Positions 1 to 6,734 of a DNA stretch of 12,407 nucleotides are shown here, one piece after another. The position numbers and the translations under genes were made by a program. Position 1 is the stretch's first letter. Each line of letters opens with the position of its first letter. The DNA is from Lachnospiraceae bacterium (GTDB taxonomy: Bacteria; Bacillota_A; Clostridia; Lachnospirales; Lachnospiraceae): NCBI GenBank assembly GCA_016281675.1, contig JAEEJD010000129.1:1-12407 (forward strand). Direction: 5' to 3'. A model generated the notes under the pieces. It did no database searches and was not told the DNA's origin. It saw only the letters and a program-made list of their open reading frames with translations.

Positions 1-2059
1 TCGATCCCGTGTAGAAACCTCCTATGTCATCAAGAGCCTCACGTGCGATGATCGTGTTCGATCCGCCGTAAATTACGGAGTTCGAGCTTGTTTTGGAAAC
101 CTCTATGGTGCGGTAGAAAAAGTCCTGTTCGTTGGGAGCGGTCTTCTCGGAATAGAGTGCGAACTGGAACACGTCGGGTGTATAGAAGCACTGAGGCGTC
201 TGCAGAAGACCGAGCCGGATCTTCTTATCGTCGGGAAGATCTTTCGAGCGTTTCTTTGCATCGACAAAATACGGGATCGTTTTCATAAGGAAACAGCTTC
301 TGGGGATCATGTCCGCATCAAGCGTTACAACGTACGGAGATGATGTCAGTCCGAGAGCATGATTGAGATTTCCGGCCTTTGCTCCGCTGTTGTCGGGACG
401 GTCAAAGTATCCGACATTCATTTCTTCGGCAAGTTCTCTCATTGCGGATCTGCGGTTGTCATCGCACACCCATATGTGGACTTTGTTCCTGTCGGGGTAT
501 TTCAGGTGCTTACAGCCGTTTATCGTTTTACGAAGAAGTTCGCACGGCTCGTTGTATGTGGCGATAAAGATATCGACCTCCGGGTATTCGTCATTTTCTA
601 TAACCGGAAGAGGATGCTCTCTCATTCCCATCAGATTCCTGTACAGGATCAGCGACTCGAAGAAACCGAGTATTTCAACCGCAAGGAGCAGAAGATTACC
701 CGTTACGGCAAGCCACCCTTCCTTTACGGGAACCGAAAATCGTATACGCCAGATTATATACATAAGCGTAAAGAACACGCTTACAACGATCACTGTCCGC
801 TGTAGGGCAATTCTGCCTTTGTCGGTTGAACGGTCAAGCTCCTCCTTGGTATATATATCATCGTACGTGTGATAATGGCGTGTCCTTCTTGCGGCCGCAA
901 GGAGGATGATAACGGCGAAGATGGTTACTGCCACCACGGATCCGAGAGCAATGATCGGCCATGCTTCGGCTACATCGATATTTTCTGTCTCGAGTATCCT
1001 GAGGAAAAACAGATGAATTTCCGACATTCCGTTTTCGGAAGGTGTGCCTATGTTTCTCGGATCGGCACCTTTGAGCAGATCAACGACCCATTTTCCGGCA
1101 GGTGAGAGGTCCTGTTGTTCAATAGGCTTCGGAGGATTGTAAGACGGCAGAAGGAGAGCAGATGATTCGTTCTTGTTTGACAGACTCCATATTGCATAAC
1201 TTGTGTTATTTTGCTCGAGAAGTGAGAACCAAGATGCGGCTGAGTCAAAATCAAGATCCCCCGCTCCGCTTGATTCCGACAGTCCGCATTCGGAAACGAA
1301 GATAGGCAGTCCTGTCTCCCGTGCGGAAGAATACTCGCGGCGAAGATCGTCCTTATGAGTTGCCGCATAGAAATGGAGCGTGTACATGATGTTATCGTAT
1401 TTGATTGAATTACGTGCGGCGGAAATGAGATTTTTACAATAATTGGGTGTTCCGATGAGTATGACCGAATCGGGATTGTTGTTTCTGATGACGGGTATTA
1501 TGTCATACGCGTAGTTACGGATGTCAGCCCACGTCGTCTCGCCGTTCGGTTCGTTGCATATTTCATATATTATGTTCGGACTGTCGGCATATTTTTCGGA
1601 TATCTTACTGAAGAGTTCCGCTGCCTTGTCCTTGTGAGTGTTGGGATTGGGATCCTCGAGTATGTGCCAGTCGACAATAACATACATATCTGCTTCGATC
1701 GCATCATCGATAGCCTTCTGTGCGGTGGCGAGGCTGTTTTTCGGATCTTTTAAATACTCATCGGTATAGATGGGAACACGAATGAGGTTGGCTTTCCAAT
1801 CCTTGGAGATCTGCATGAAAATGTCATCGTCGATGAATTCGGGAAACCACGTGACACCGTGAAGACTCACACCCCGCAGGATGACTTTCCTTCCGAGTTT
1901 GTCTCTTAGATTTGCCGCATCGACGTGAAGCTTGCCGGATGTTGACGGCCGTGCCAGGATCGCATCACCCGTACCTGCCAGTACCGTATCGTTTACGGCA
2001 AAGATCATGACGGTCGCAAGAAGAGCGATGATTACTGCTTTAATACGTGACATTTCCAT
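1..2059 (-). CDS. GH5 endoglucanase-type domain fused to cellulose-synthase-like GT2 glycosyltransferase (partial, C-terminus off window)
   Basis: I translated this minus-strand frame by hand. It is open for 686 codons to the window edge. In order it shows: a signal peptide or anchor (residues 4-28, ending TVLA); a GH5 domain (about 45-350) with LRGVSLHG, Arg94 in LIRVP, DWH at 130-132, NEP with acid/base Glu170, HFY at 229-231, nucleophile Glu257 in VSECG and Trp291; a membrane helix (about 367-391); a cytoplasmic linker; two more helices (about 422-440, which contains YIIWR as in BcsA, and 449-475); then a family-2 glycosyltransferase with TYNEP, Asp533-Asp534, the DAD motif at 581-583 and QTPQ at 620-623. 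The TED and QxxRW motifs would lie beyond the edge. Known family roles: GH5 cleaves beta-1,4-glucan, and BcsA-like GT2 polymerises and exports glucan from UDP-glucose. Inferred topology puts GH5 outside and GT2 inside. The product could be another beta-glucan. A second start at 2053 is equally possible. Confidence 0.9.
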   Translation of the reverse strand, partial: MEMSRIKAVIIALLATVMIFAVNDTVLAGTGDAILARPSTSGKLHVDAANLRDKLGRKVILRGVSLHGVTWFPEFIDDDIFMQISKDWKANLIRVPIYTDEYLKDPKNSLATAQKAIDDAIEADMYVIVDWHILEDPNPNTHKDKAAELFSKISEKYADSPNIIYEICNEPNGETTWADIRNYAYDIIPVIRNNNPDSVILIGTPNYCKNLISAARNSIKYDNIMYTLHFYAATHKDDLRREYSSARETGLPIFVSECGLSESSGAGDLDFDSAASWFSLLEQNNTSYAIWSLSNKNESSALLLPSYNPPKPIEQQDLSPAGKWVVDLLKGADPRNIGTPSENGMSEIHLFFLRILETENIDVAEAWPIIALGSVVAVTIFAVIILLAAARRTRHYHTYDDIYTKEELDRSTDKGRIALQRTVIVVSVFFTLMYIIWRIRFSVPVKEGWLAVTGNLLLLAVEILGFFESLILYRNLMGMREHPLPVIENDEYPEVDIFIATYNEPCELLRKTINGCKHLKYPDRNKVHIWVCDDNRRSAMRELAEEMNVGYFDRPDNSGAKAGNLNHALGLTSSPYVVTLDADMIPRSCFLMKTIPYFVDAKKRSKDLPDDKKIRLGLLQTPQCFYTPDVFQFALYSEKTAPNEQDFFYRTIEVSKTSSNSVIYGGSNTIIAREALDDIGGFYTGS

Positions 2060-2076
2060 ATCCTCCGTCCTCCACG

Positions 2077-2106
2077 ATTATACTCCGTAACCTTGCGTAA
2101 TAACAA
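2077..2106 (-). promoter_or_regulatory. Sigma-A-type promoter for the GH5-GT2 gene
   Basis: On the minus strand, TTGTTA (2106-2101) lies 18 bases upstream of a perfect TATAAT (2082-2077). Transcription would begin near 2070, which leaves a leader of only about 10-17 bases. The ribosome binding region reads GGAGGACGGAGGA (2073-2061), two tandem Shine-Dalgarno copies, each about 7-8 bases from one of two in-frame ATGs (2059 and 2053). If the start point is near 2070, the first copy is not fully transcribed and the ATG at 2053 is favoured. Confidence 0.6.
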
Positions 2107-2125
2107 TAATTTGTTCTAAAAATCA

Positions 2126-2154
2126 TTGACATGAAAAATGTAAAAAAGTATGAT
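2126..2154 (+). promoter_or_regulatory. Strong sigma-A-type promoter for the tandem CNB gene
   Basis: TTGACA (2126-2131) is a perfect -35 element, with a 17-base spacer and TATGAT (2149-2154) as the -10. Transcription would start near 2161, about 37 bases before the ATG at 2198. The -35 lies about 20 bases from the -35 of the divergent GH5-GT2 promoter, so the two control regions are practically back to back. Confidence 0.8.
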
Positions 2155-2197
2155 AAAATCATTAATATGAATCTATGGAAAGGTGGGTACACTAAAC

Positions 2198-3154
2198 ATG
2201 ACAGAGAAGCAGTTTAATAAAGGTGACGTGATCTTTCGCGAGGCTGATTTGGGAGAGACCCTGTATCAGATAATCGACGGAACCGTAGGAATATATGCGG
2301 CATACGGCGAGAGTGATCAGCAGCTTCTTGTTGAACTCGGCAAGGACAAGTTCTTTGGCGAGATGGCAGTTATCGAGGCATATCCGAGAAGTGCGACGGC
2401 TGTTGCACTTGCTGATACAAAGGCTCTTGAGATCGGGTGCGGAGAAGTAAGCGAGTACTTCAAGTCAGAGCCGGATCGTATCATGGATATCATGAAGAGC
2501 CTCGGCGACCGTCTCCGTGATCTTACGGTTGATTACAGCGAAGTAAGTGCCACCCTCAAAGAACTCGGCTCAGGCGATGCTAAGAACGCAGGTCTTCTTG
2601 AGCGCATCAAGAAGTTTGCCGGTGTCTACAAGAAGAGCAAGAATGCGGATGCCATCAGCCAGGAAGCTCTTCGCAAGATTTCACAGAAGGGCCATGCCGA
2701 CGGATACACAACAAAGGTTGAGAAGTATAAAAAGGGAACCGTTATATTCAAGGAAGGCGAGACAGGCGACTGCATGTACGATATCCATTTCGGTACCGTA
2801 GGTATCTACAAGGGATACGGAACATCTGACGAGAAGCTCCTTGCAAAGCTTTCAACAGATGAGTTCTTCGGAGAACTCGGTATGATCGAGAACGTTAAGA
2901 GAAGCGGAACCGCTGTTGTTCTTGATGACGACACGACACTTGAGATAATCACTCCTGCTGACCTTAAGGATCTGTTCACACAGAATCCTCCCAAGGTTGA
3001 GATGATCCTTGAGCATGTATCATACAGACTCAGGAAGCTCACCAAGGAATACATGACAGCCTGCAGTCTTGCAAGTAAAGTTGCCGATGCAAACGGCGAT
3101 ATGGGTGATGATGTGAAGAATGCAGTTAAGGATTTCACACAGAACCTGTATTGA
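2198..3154 (+). CDS. Protein of two tandem cyclic-nucleotide-binding (CNB) domains
   Basis: This 318-residue soluble protein has two CNB (CAP-ED) domains and little else. Domain A spans about 1-115, with phosphate-binding cassette FGEMAVIE (53-60) and PRSAT (63-67). Domain B spans about 171-290, with FGELGMIE (224-231) and KRSGT (234-238). Both keep the Gly-Glu pair and the Arg that grip the cyclic phosphate, so both sites look competent. A charged linker (116-170) joins them. No helix-turn-helix, kinase, channel or membrane segment is visible, so it resembles the regulatory subunit of protein kinase A without a kinase rather than a CRP-type regulator. The Ser after each Arg occurs in both cAMP and cGMP binders and does not settle the ligand. 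I start it at ATG 2198, behind AGGTGGG; a GTG at 2183 overlaps that site and is less likely. The downstream cyclase is the obvious source of ligand (inference). Confidence 0.9.
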   Translation: MTEKQFNKGDVIFREADLGETLYQIIDGTVGIYAAYGESDQQLLVELGKDKFFGEMAVIEAYPRSATAVALADTKALEIGCGEVSEYFKSEPDRIMDIMKSLGDRLRDLTVDYSEVSATLKELGSGDAKNAGLLERIKKFAGVYKKSKNADAISQEALRKISQKGHADGYTTKVEKYKKGTVIFKEGETGDCMYDIHFGTVGIYKGYGTSDEKLLAKLSTDEFFGELGMIENVKRSGTAVVLDDDTTLEIITPADLKDLFTQNPPKVEMILEHVSYRLRKLTKEYMTACSLASKVADANGDMGDDVKNAVKDFTQNLY

Positions 3155-3196
3155 TTGGGCATAAGTACAACAGGAAATTTGTATCAATAATCATTT

Positions 3197-3228
3197 ATAC
3201 AGCCTGCTCTTTACAGAGCGGGCTGTAT
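3197..3228 (+). other. Strong hairpin between the CNB and cyclase genes, without a U-tract
   Basis: A stem of about 14 base pairs with one G-U pair (3197-3210 with 3215-3228) closes a TTAC loop. It has terminator-like strength, but ATTGGGGAATAAGG follows instead of a run of T, and the cyclase ribosome binding site (AAGGAAAG, 3237-3244) begins 8 bases later. It may be a leaky terminator, an RNA stability element or a spacer that sets the ratio of the two gene products. No convincing separate promoter is visible in 3155-3253. Confidence 0.5.
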
Positions 3229-3253
3229 TGGGGAATAAGGAAAGTCAGAACCG

Positions 3254-4699
3254 ATGAGTAACAATGACCCGGTAAGAACAAAACCCGATCACGATGTGGA
3301 TGAATCCATAGAAGTGATCAGAAGCAGGATACTTTCGGATATTTCGGAAGGGATCATGCTGATAGGGTTTAACGGATTCATAATGTATGCGAACGCGACA
3401 GCGTCCAAGATACTCGGGATACCCGAGGAAGAGATGACGGGACACAGTTTTGCTTCGTTGTTTTTTGATAAACCCGAGAATGATGAATTCTCACAGGCGG
3501 TCATCGACAGCATTTATGACAGGGAGAGGCCGCATGACAATATTCTGACATATACGACCGGCGAGAAGTCGCTGACGCTTCGAATGAAGACGTCGTTTTA
3601 CATAGACGGTGTGGAACGCAAAGGTATTATTGCCGTGTTCTCCGATGTTACCGAGTTCATGGAACTTCGCGACGCAGTCAAGTCGATGAAGAAGATCCAG
3701 GCACTCAATGACCAGCTTGAACTTCGTAACAAGCTTATATCGGAGACGTTCGGACGTTTCCTTTCGGATGAGATAGTCAAGAAACTGCTTGATACGCCTG
3801 ACGGGCTGAAGCTCGGCGGAGTTAAGCGTACGCTCACGATAATGATGAGTGATCTTCGAGGCTTTACGGCGCTTTCCGAGAGGCTGGATGCCGCAGATCT
3901 TATTGCACTTCTCAATCATTATCTTGAGGAGATGACGGGTGCGATCCAGAAGTACGGCGGAACGATAATCGAGTTTATCGGTGACGGAATTCTTGCGATA
4001 TACGGCGCCCCGGATTATTTCGAGGACCATGCGGCAAGGGCTGTATCCGCAGCGATCGAGATGCAGTCCAGGATGCCTGAAATTAATAAATGGAACGAGA
4101 AGAAGGGTTATCCTCCTCTCGAGATGGGAATAGGAATCAACACCGGAGAGGTCATTGTCGGAAATATCGGTTCCGAGAAGAGGACAAAGTACGGTGTTGC
4201 CGGAGCCGCAGTCAATATGTGCGGAAGGATCGAGAGCTATACGACAGGAGGTCAGATACTGATCCCGCCGGCAACGATGGATGCGATCCCCGCGCAGCTT
4301 GAGATATCAAAAGAGATAACCGTATATCCGAAAGGAGCAAAAGGCGAACTGTTGCTTTCTCAGGTATCCGGAATAGGAGCACCGTATGATGTTCATTTCG
4401 TATACGAGAGCAAGACCCCGGCACCTTTGAAGAAGCCCGCTCCCGTGATTTTCTACAAGCTTGAAGGCAAGCATAAACTTGAAGGAACACTTTTCGGAGG
4501 AATTGTTGCGGTCACGAACGACAGGGCCGTCTTTTCGACGGATACAAAACTGGAACTGCTCGACAATATTCAGATAGAAGCCGGCGGAGATCTGTACTGC
4601 AAGGTGCTGAAGGAGCAGCCGGAAGGATACCTGCTTCAGTACACCGCTATTCCCGCAGGTTACTGGGATTGGATAGAGAAGTATAATGAGGGGAAATGA
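3254..4699 (+). CDS. PAS-domain class III nucleotidyl cyclase (possible guanylate cyclase)
   Basis: This 481-residue soluble protein has a PAS-like sensor domain (about 19-135), a helical linker (136-175), a class III cyclase catalytic domain (about 190-370) and a C-terminal beta-rich domain (about 395-481). Metal-binding Asp200 (MSDLRGFT) and Asp244 (FIGDG) are present, as are the transition-state residues Asn321 and Arg325 (VNMCGR), so it should be active. The two positions that select the base are Glu240, where adenylate cyclases have Lys (KxIGD), and Gly314, where adenylate cyclases have Asp or Thr and eukaryotic guanylate cyclases have Cys. Glu at the first position is the guanylate cyclase state. 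cGMP is therefore plausible, not proven. The ribosome binding site AAGGAAAG lies 9 bases before the ATG. The gene sits behind the tandem CNB gene, and the next start codons lie at or just after its stop. The C-terminal domain recalls PilZ-like barrels but lacks a recognisable RxxxR or DxSxxG motif. Confidence 0.92.
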   Translation: MSNNDPVRTKPDHDVDESIEVIRSRILSDISEGIMLIGFNGFIMYANATASKILGIPEEEMTGHSFASLFFDKPENDEFSQAVIDSIYDRERPHDNILTYTTGEKSLTLRMKTSFYIDGVERKGIIAVFSDVTEFMELRDAVKSMKKIQALNDQLELRNKLISETFGRFLSDEIVKKLLDTPDGLKLGGVKRTLTIMMSDLRGFTALSERLDAADLIALLNHYLEEMTGAIQKYGGTIIEFIGDGILAIYGAPDYFEDHAARAVSAAIEMQSRMPEINKWNEKKGYPPLEMGIGINTGEVIVGNIGSEKRTKYGVAGAAVNMCGRIESYTTGGQILIPPATMDAIPAQLEISKEITVYPKGAKGELLLSQVSGIGAPYDVHFVYESKTPAPLKKPAPVIFYKLEGKHKLEGTLFGGIVAVTNDRAVFSTDTKLELLDNIQIEAGGDLYCKVLKEQPEGYLLQYTAIPAGYWDWIEKYNEGK

Positions 4700-4716
4700 T
4701 CCGAAGGGGATTGTTT

Positions 4717-5529
4717 ATGAAGAAGAATAAAAAAGTCGTTTCATTGGTATGTGTACTGTGCGTTATTGCATCATTTACAATGAGTGCATGTGAGGGCACG
4801 GAGGATTCGAATGCTCCGGCAGAGACCGGCACGGATACTGCGCCGCAGAGTGAATACGACAAGTATATCAAGGATACAATAACGTCGCTTGACGATAACG
4901 GTGCCACACCAACCCCGGCAATCTCGCCGAATGACAGAGTGGTAACGACCGACAGGACCGCACCTCCGGCTCCGTCCATCTCGTCCATGGAGAATCCCGA
5001 TATGGACGATAACGTCATACCCACAAAGACACCTTATCCCACAGCCACGCCTACAGCCGATCCGTCACAAACGGAAGATGCGGCCAAGGACATGGAGCCG
5101 GAAGGCCCGTTAACTCCTGAGGAATTCCCGACGGATACGTGCTGCATATACATAAACGGTGAGAGTGACAGTGCATACGGAACCGAGATAGTGACCGCGA
5201 TCAACAAGGCCAGGAAGGATCTCGGCTACACCGAATTTACAAACAATAAAGGTCTTGCAACGTGCGGCGACAGGCGTACCCGTGAAATTGCCGCCAATTA
5301 CAGTCATACGAGACCGAACGGACAGCCGTTCTACAGTGTGGCTCCCGAGTATTTCAAGGCCGAGATGCTGATCATAGACAACCAAAAGGCAGAGGATACG
5401 GTTGATGCTATCATCAAGAAAGATCCGATATCGCGAAACCTTATATTCACAAACAAGTATACGGCTATAGGTGCATCGAGCTTTAAGTGTAACGGAATGA
5501 AGTATACCGTGGTGGCTTTCGGACTGTGA
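4717..5529 (+). CDS. CAP/SCP-domain lipoprotein
   Basis: This predicted 270-residue surface lipoprotein has a Lys-rich N-terminus, a hydrophobic stretch (7-22) and Cys25 in MSAC as the likely lipidated residue. A Pro/Thr/Asp-rich spacer (about 30-135) follows, with motifs such as TPTP. The C-terminal domain (about 153-270) resembles the CAP/SCP (PF00188-type) fold found in many exported bacterial proteins: TEIVTAINKARKDLG, RTREIAANYSHTRPNG (187-202) and a final beta-strand near YTVVAFG. The usual GENI-like segment is replaced by KAEMLII (214-220), so catalytic or ligand function is uncertain. I start it at ATG 4717, with AAGGGGA 6 bases upstream and an immediate signal peptide. An in-frame ATG at 4696 overlaps the cyclase stop and would add seven residues. 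Close spacing to the cyclase gene suggests co-transcription and perhaps translational coupling. Confidence 0.82.
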   Translation: MKKNKKVVSLVCVLCVIASFTMSACEGTEDSNAPAETGTDTAPQSEYDKYIKDTITSLDDNGATPTPAISPNDRVVTTDRTAPPAPSISSMENPDMDDNVIPTKTPYPTATPTADPSQTEDAAKDMEPEGPLTPEEFPTDTCCIYINGESDSAYGTEIVTAINKARKDLGYTEFTNNKGLATCGDRRTREIAANYSHTRPNGQPFYSVAPEYFKAEMLIIDNQKAEDTVDAIIKKDPISRNLIFTNKYTAIGASSFKCNGMKYTVVAFGL

Positions 5530-5535
5530 GGTCAC

Positions 5536-5564
5536 TCGACAGTACGTGCGTAAAATGATAAAAT
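5536..5564 (+). promoter_or_regulatory. Sigma-A-type promoter for the solenoid membrane protein gene
   Basis: TCGACA (5536-5541) and TAAAAT (5559-5564) each match consensus at five of six positions and are separated by exactly 17 bases. Transcription would begin near 5571, ahead of the AGGAGG ribosome binding site at 5588-5593. The promoter begins just after the lipoprotein stop codon. No terminator hairpin separates the genes, so readthrough from upstream is possible. Confidence 0.65.
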
Positions 5565-5603
5565 ACAGTTTGATGTTTTAAGTATTAAGGAGGAATTATC
5601 AAG

Positions 5604-6734
5604 ATGGGTTTTAAGAGATTAGCGGCCGGTGTAATGACGGTACTTATAGCTGCGGCACTTGCCACACCGGTTTTTGCGGTTGAGGCAGACAGTGCAGGAA
5701 ACATAATGGAAGCGGACAACATGGTGTCGATCGATTCCGTTCCGTTTTTCGGAGCTATGGCAGCGGGGCAGAACGTTTCGATAAGCAATTCCGAGGCCGA
5801 AGGATCTGTCATGGCGGCAGGTCAGGAAGTGACCGTAGTATCGACAAGTGTCGGGGAGAGTCTCTATGTTGCCGGTAATATAGTTACATGCAGTGACACG
5901 GATGTTCACGGAAACATATTCGGTGCAGGTAACAGCGTTTCGGTCGGAAACGGAATGAATGCAAACGGCGTTTACGTTGCGGGAAGCAACATCACGTTCG
6001 GCGGTACCGCAAAGGCACTTTGCGCAGCAGGATCGAATGTAACCTTAACAGGTAAGATTGACGGTGATGCATATATTGAAGCTGACAGTGTTTCGATTGC
6101 GGACAGCGCTGTTGTAACCGGAGAACTTAAGATCAAGAGTTCAAAAGAGCCCGAGATATCGGACAGCGCCCAGGTCGGAACATACTCTTTCGAGGAGATC
6201 ACGAAGGAAGAGGCGGACGCGGCAGGTACCGCATCCAAGATCGGTATCGGCTCAATGATCTGGAGCAAGTTTAAGAGCTGTATTTACTGGGTCATAGCAA
6301 TGGGTGTGTTCGGATTACTCCTTACATGGCTGTTTAACGATCATCTTATTGAAGCGGCAACGCTCATAAAAGACAAACCCGGTATTATGATCGGAACAGG
6401 TATTGTATCCTGGCTTGTCATCCCGATCGTATCACTGATCCTTTTGATCAGTTACATTTTCGCACCTGTTGGAGGAATGTTGCTCCTTGCTTACGTTCTT
6501 CTTCTGTGTGCGGGACTGGCGTTTGCCGGGGCTTCACTTGCAAGACTTGTGTTCCCCAATATGAACGTATTCCTTTCGTCATTGATCGGTATTGCGGCAC
6601 TTGAGATAGTCAGGCTGATTCCCGTGATCGGATTCATCGTAGGTATGGTTGCCGATATGTATCTTCTCGCATATGTCATTCAGAAGATCTGGACGGGAAG
6701 GCTTAAGAAAGAATCGTCAGTGGAGGCCATCTGA
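5604..6734 (+). CDS. Exported bactofilin-like beta-solenoid protein with C-terminal membrane domain
   Basis: This 376-residue protein has a signal peptide (1-25, cleavage after PVFA) and a regular repeat region (about 46-180). There the [AVG]AG[QNS] motif recurs at residues 53, 71, 89, 107 and 125, an exact 18-residue step, then near 141 and 159. This is the pattern of a right-handed beta-solenoid like the bactofilin (DUF583) family, where one rung is about 17-18 residues. An acidic linker follows (about 182-215), then several membrane helices (about 226-244, 260-284, 288-312, 323-365). Bactofilins are normally cytoplasmic, soluble polymers; here the signal peptide predicts the solenoid lies outside the membrane. 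I infer a membrane-anchored scaffold or sensor at the cell surface; the function is unknown. AGGAGG lies 10 bases before the ATG. The following small gene overlaps its stop by one base. Confidence 0.8.
   Translation: MGFKRLAAGVMTVLIAAALATPVFAVEADSAGNIMEADNMVSIDSVPFFGAMAAGQNVSISNSEAEGSVMAAGQEVTVVSTSVGESLYVAGNIVTCSDTDVHGNIFGAGNSVSVGNGMNANGVYVAGSNITFGGTAKALCAAGSNVTLTGKIDGDAYIEADSVSIADSAVVTGELKIKSSKEPEISDSAQVGTYSFEEITKEEADAAGTASKIGIGSMIWSKFKSCIYWVIAMGVFGLLLTWLFNDHLIEAATLIKDKPGIMIGTGIVSWLVIPIVSLILLISYIFAPVGGMLLLAYVLLLCAGLAFAGASLARLVFPNMNVFLSSLIGIAALEIVRLIPVIGFIVGMVADMYLLAYVIQKIWTGRLKKESSVEAI

Noticed and set aside
359..872. Plus-strand open frames of 148 and 169 codons near the left end
   Set aside because: They run antisense to the glycosyltransferase frame, which carries clear GT2 motifs and membrane helices; the plus-strand translations show no domain and no good ribosome binding site.
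2183..2200. GTG at 2183 as start of the tandem CNB protein
   Set aside because: It overlaps the AGGTGGG ribosome binding site that serves the ATG at 2198 and adds only five residues outside the domain.
3491..4030. Minus-strand open frame of 179 codons
   Set aside because: It is the antisense shadow of the cyclase catalytic domain; no recognisable protein features.
4430..4699. A c-di-GMP-binding PilZ domain at the end of the cyclase
   Set aside because: The shape is suggestive but neither RxxxR nor DxSxxG is present, so c-di-GMP binding cannot be claimed.
4696..4719. ATG at 4696 as start of the CAP lipoprotein
   Set aside because: It would place seven extra residues before the signal peptide; ATG 4717 has AAGGGGA at good spacing. 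It remains possible as a coupled start.
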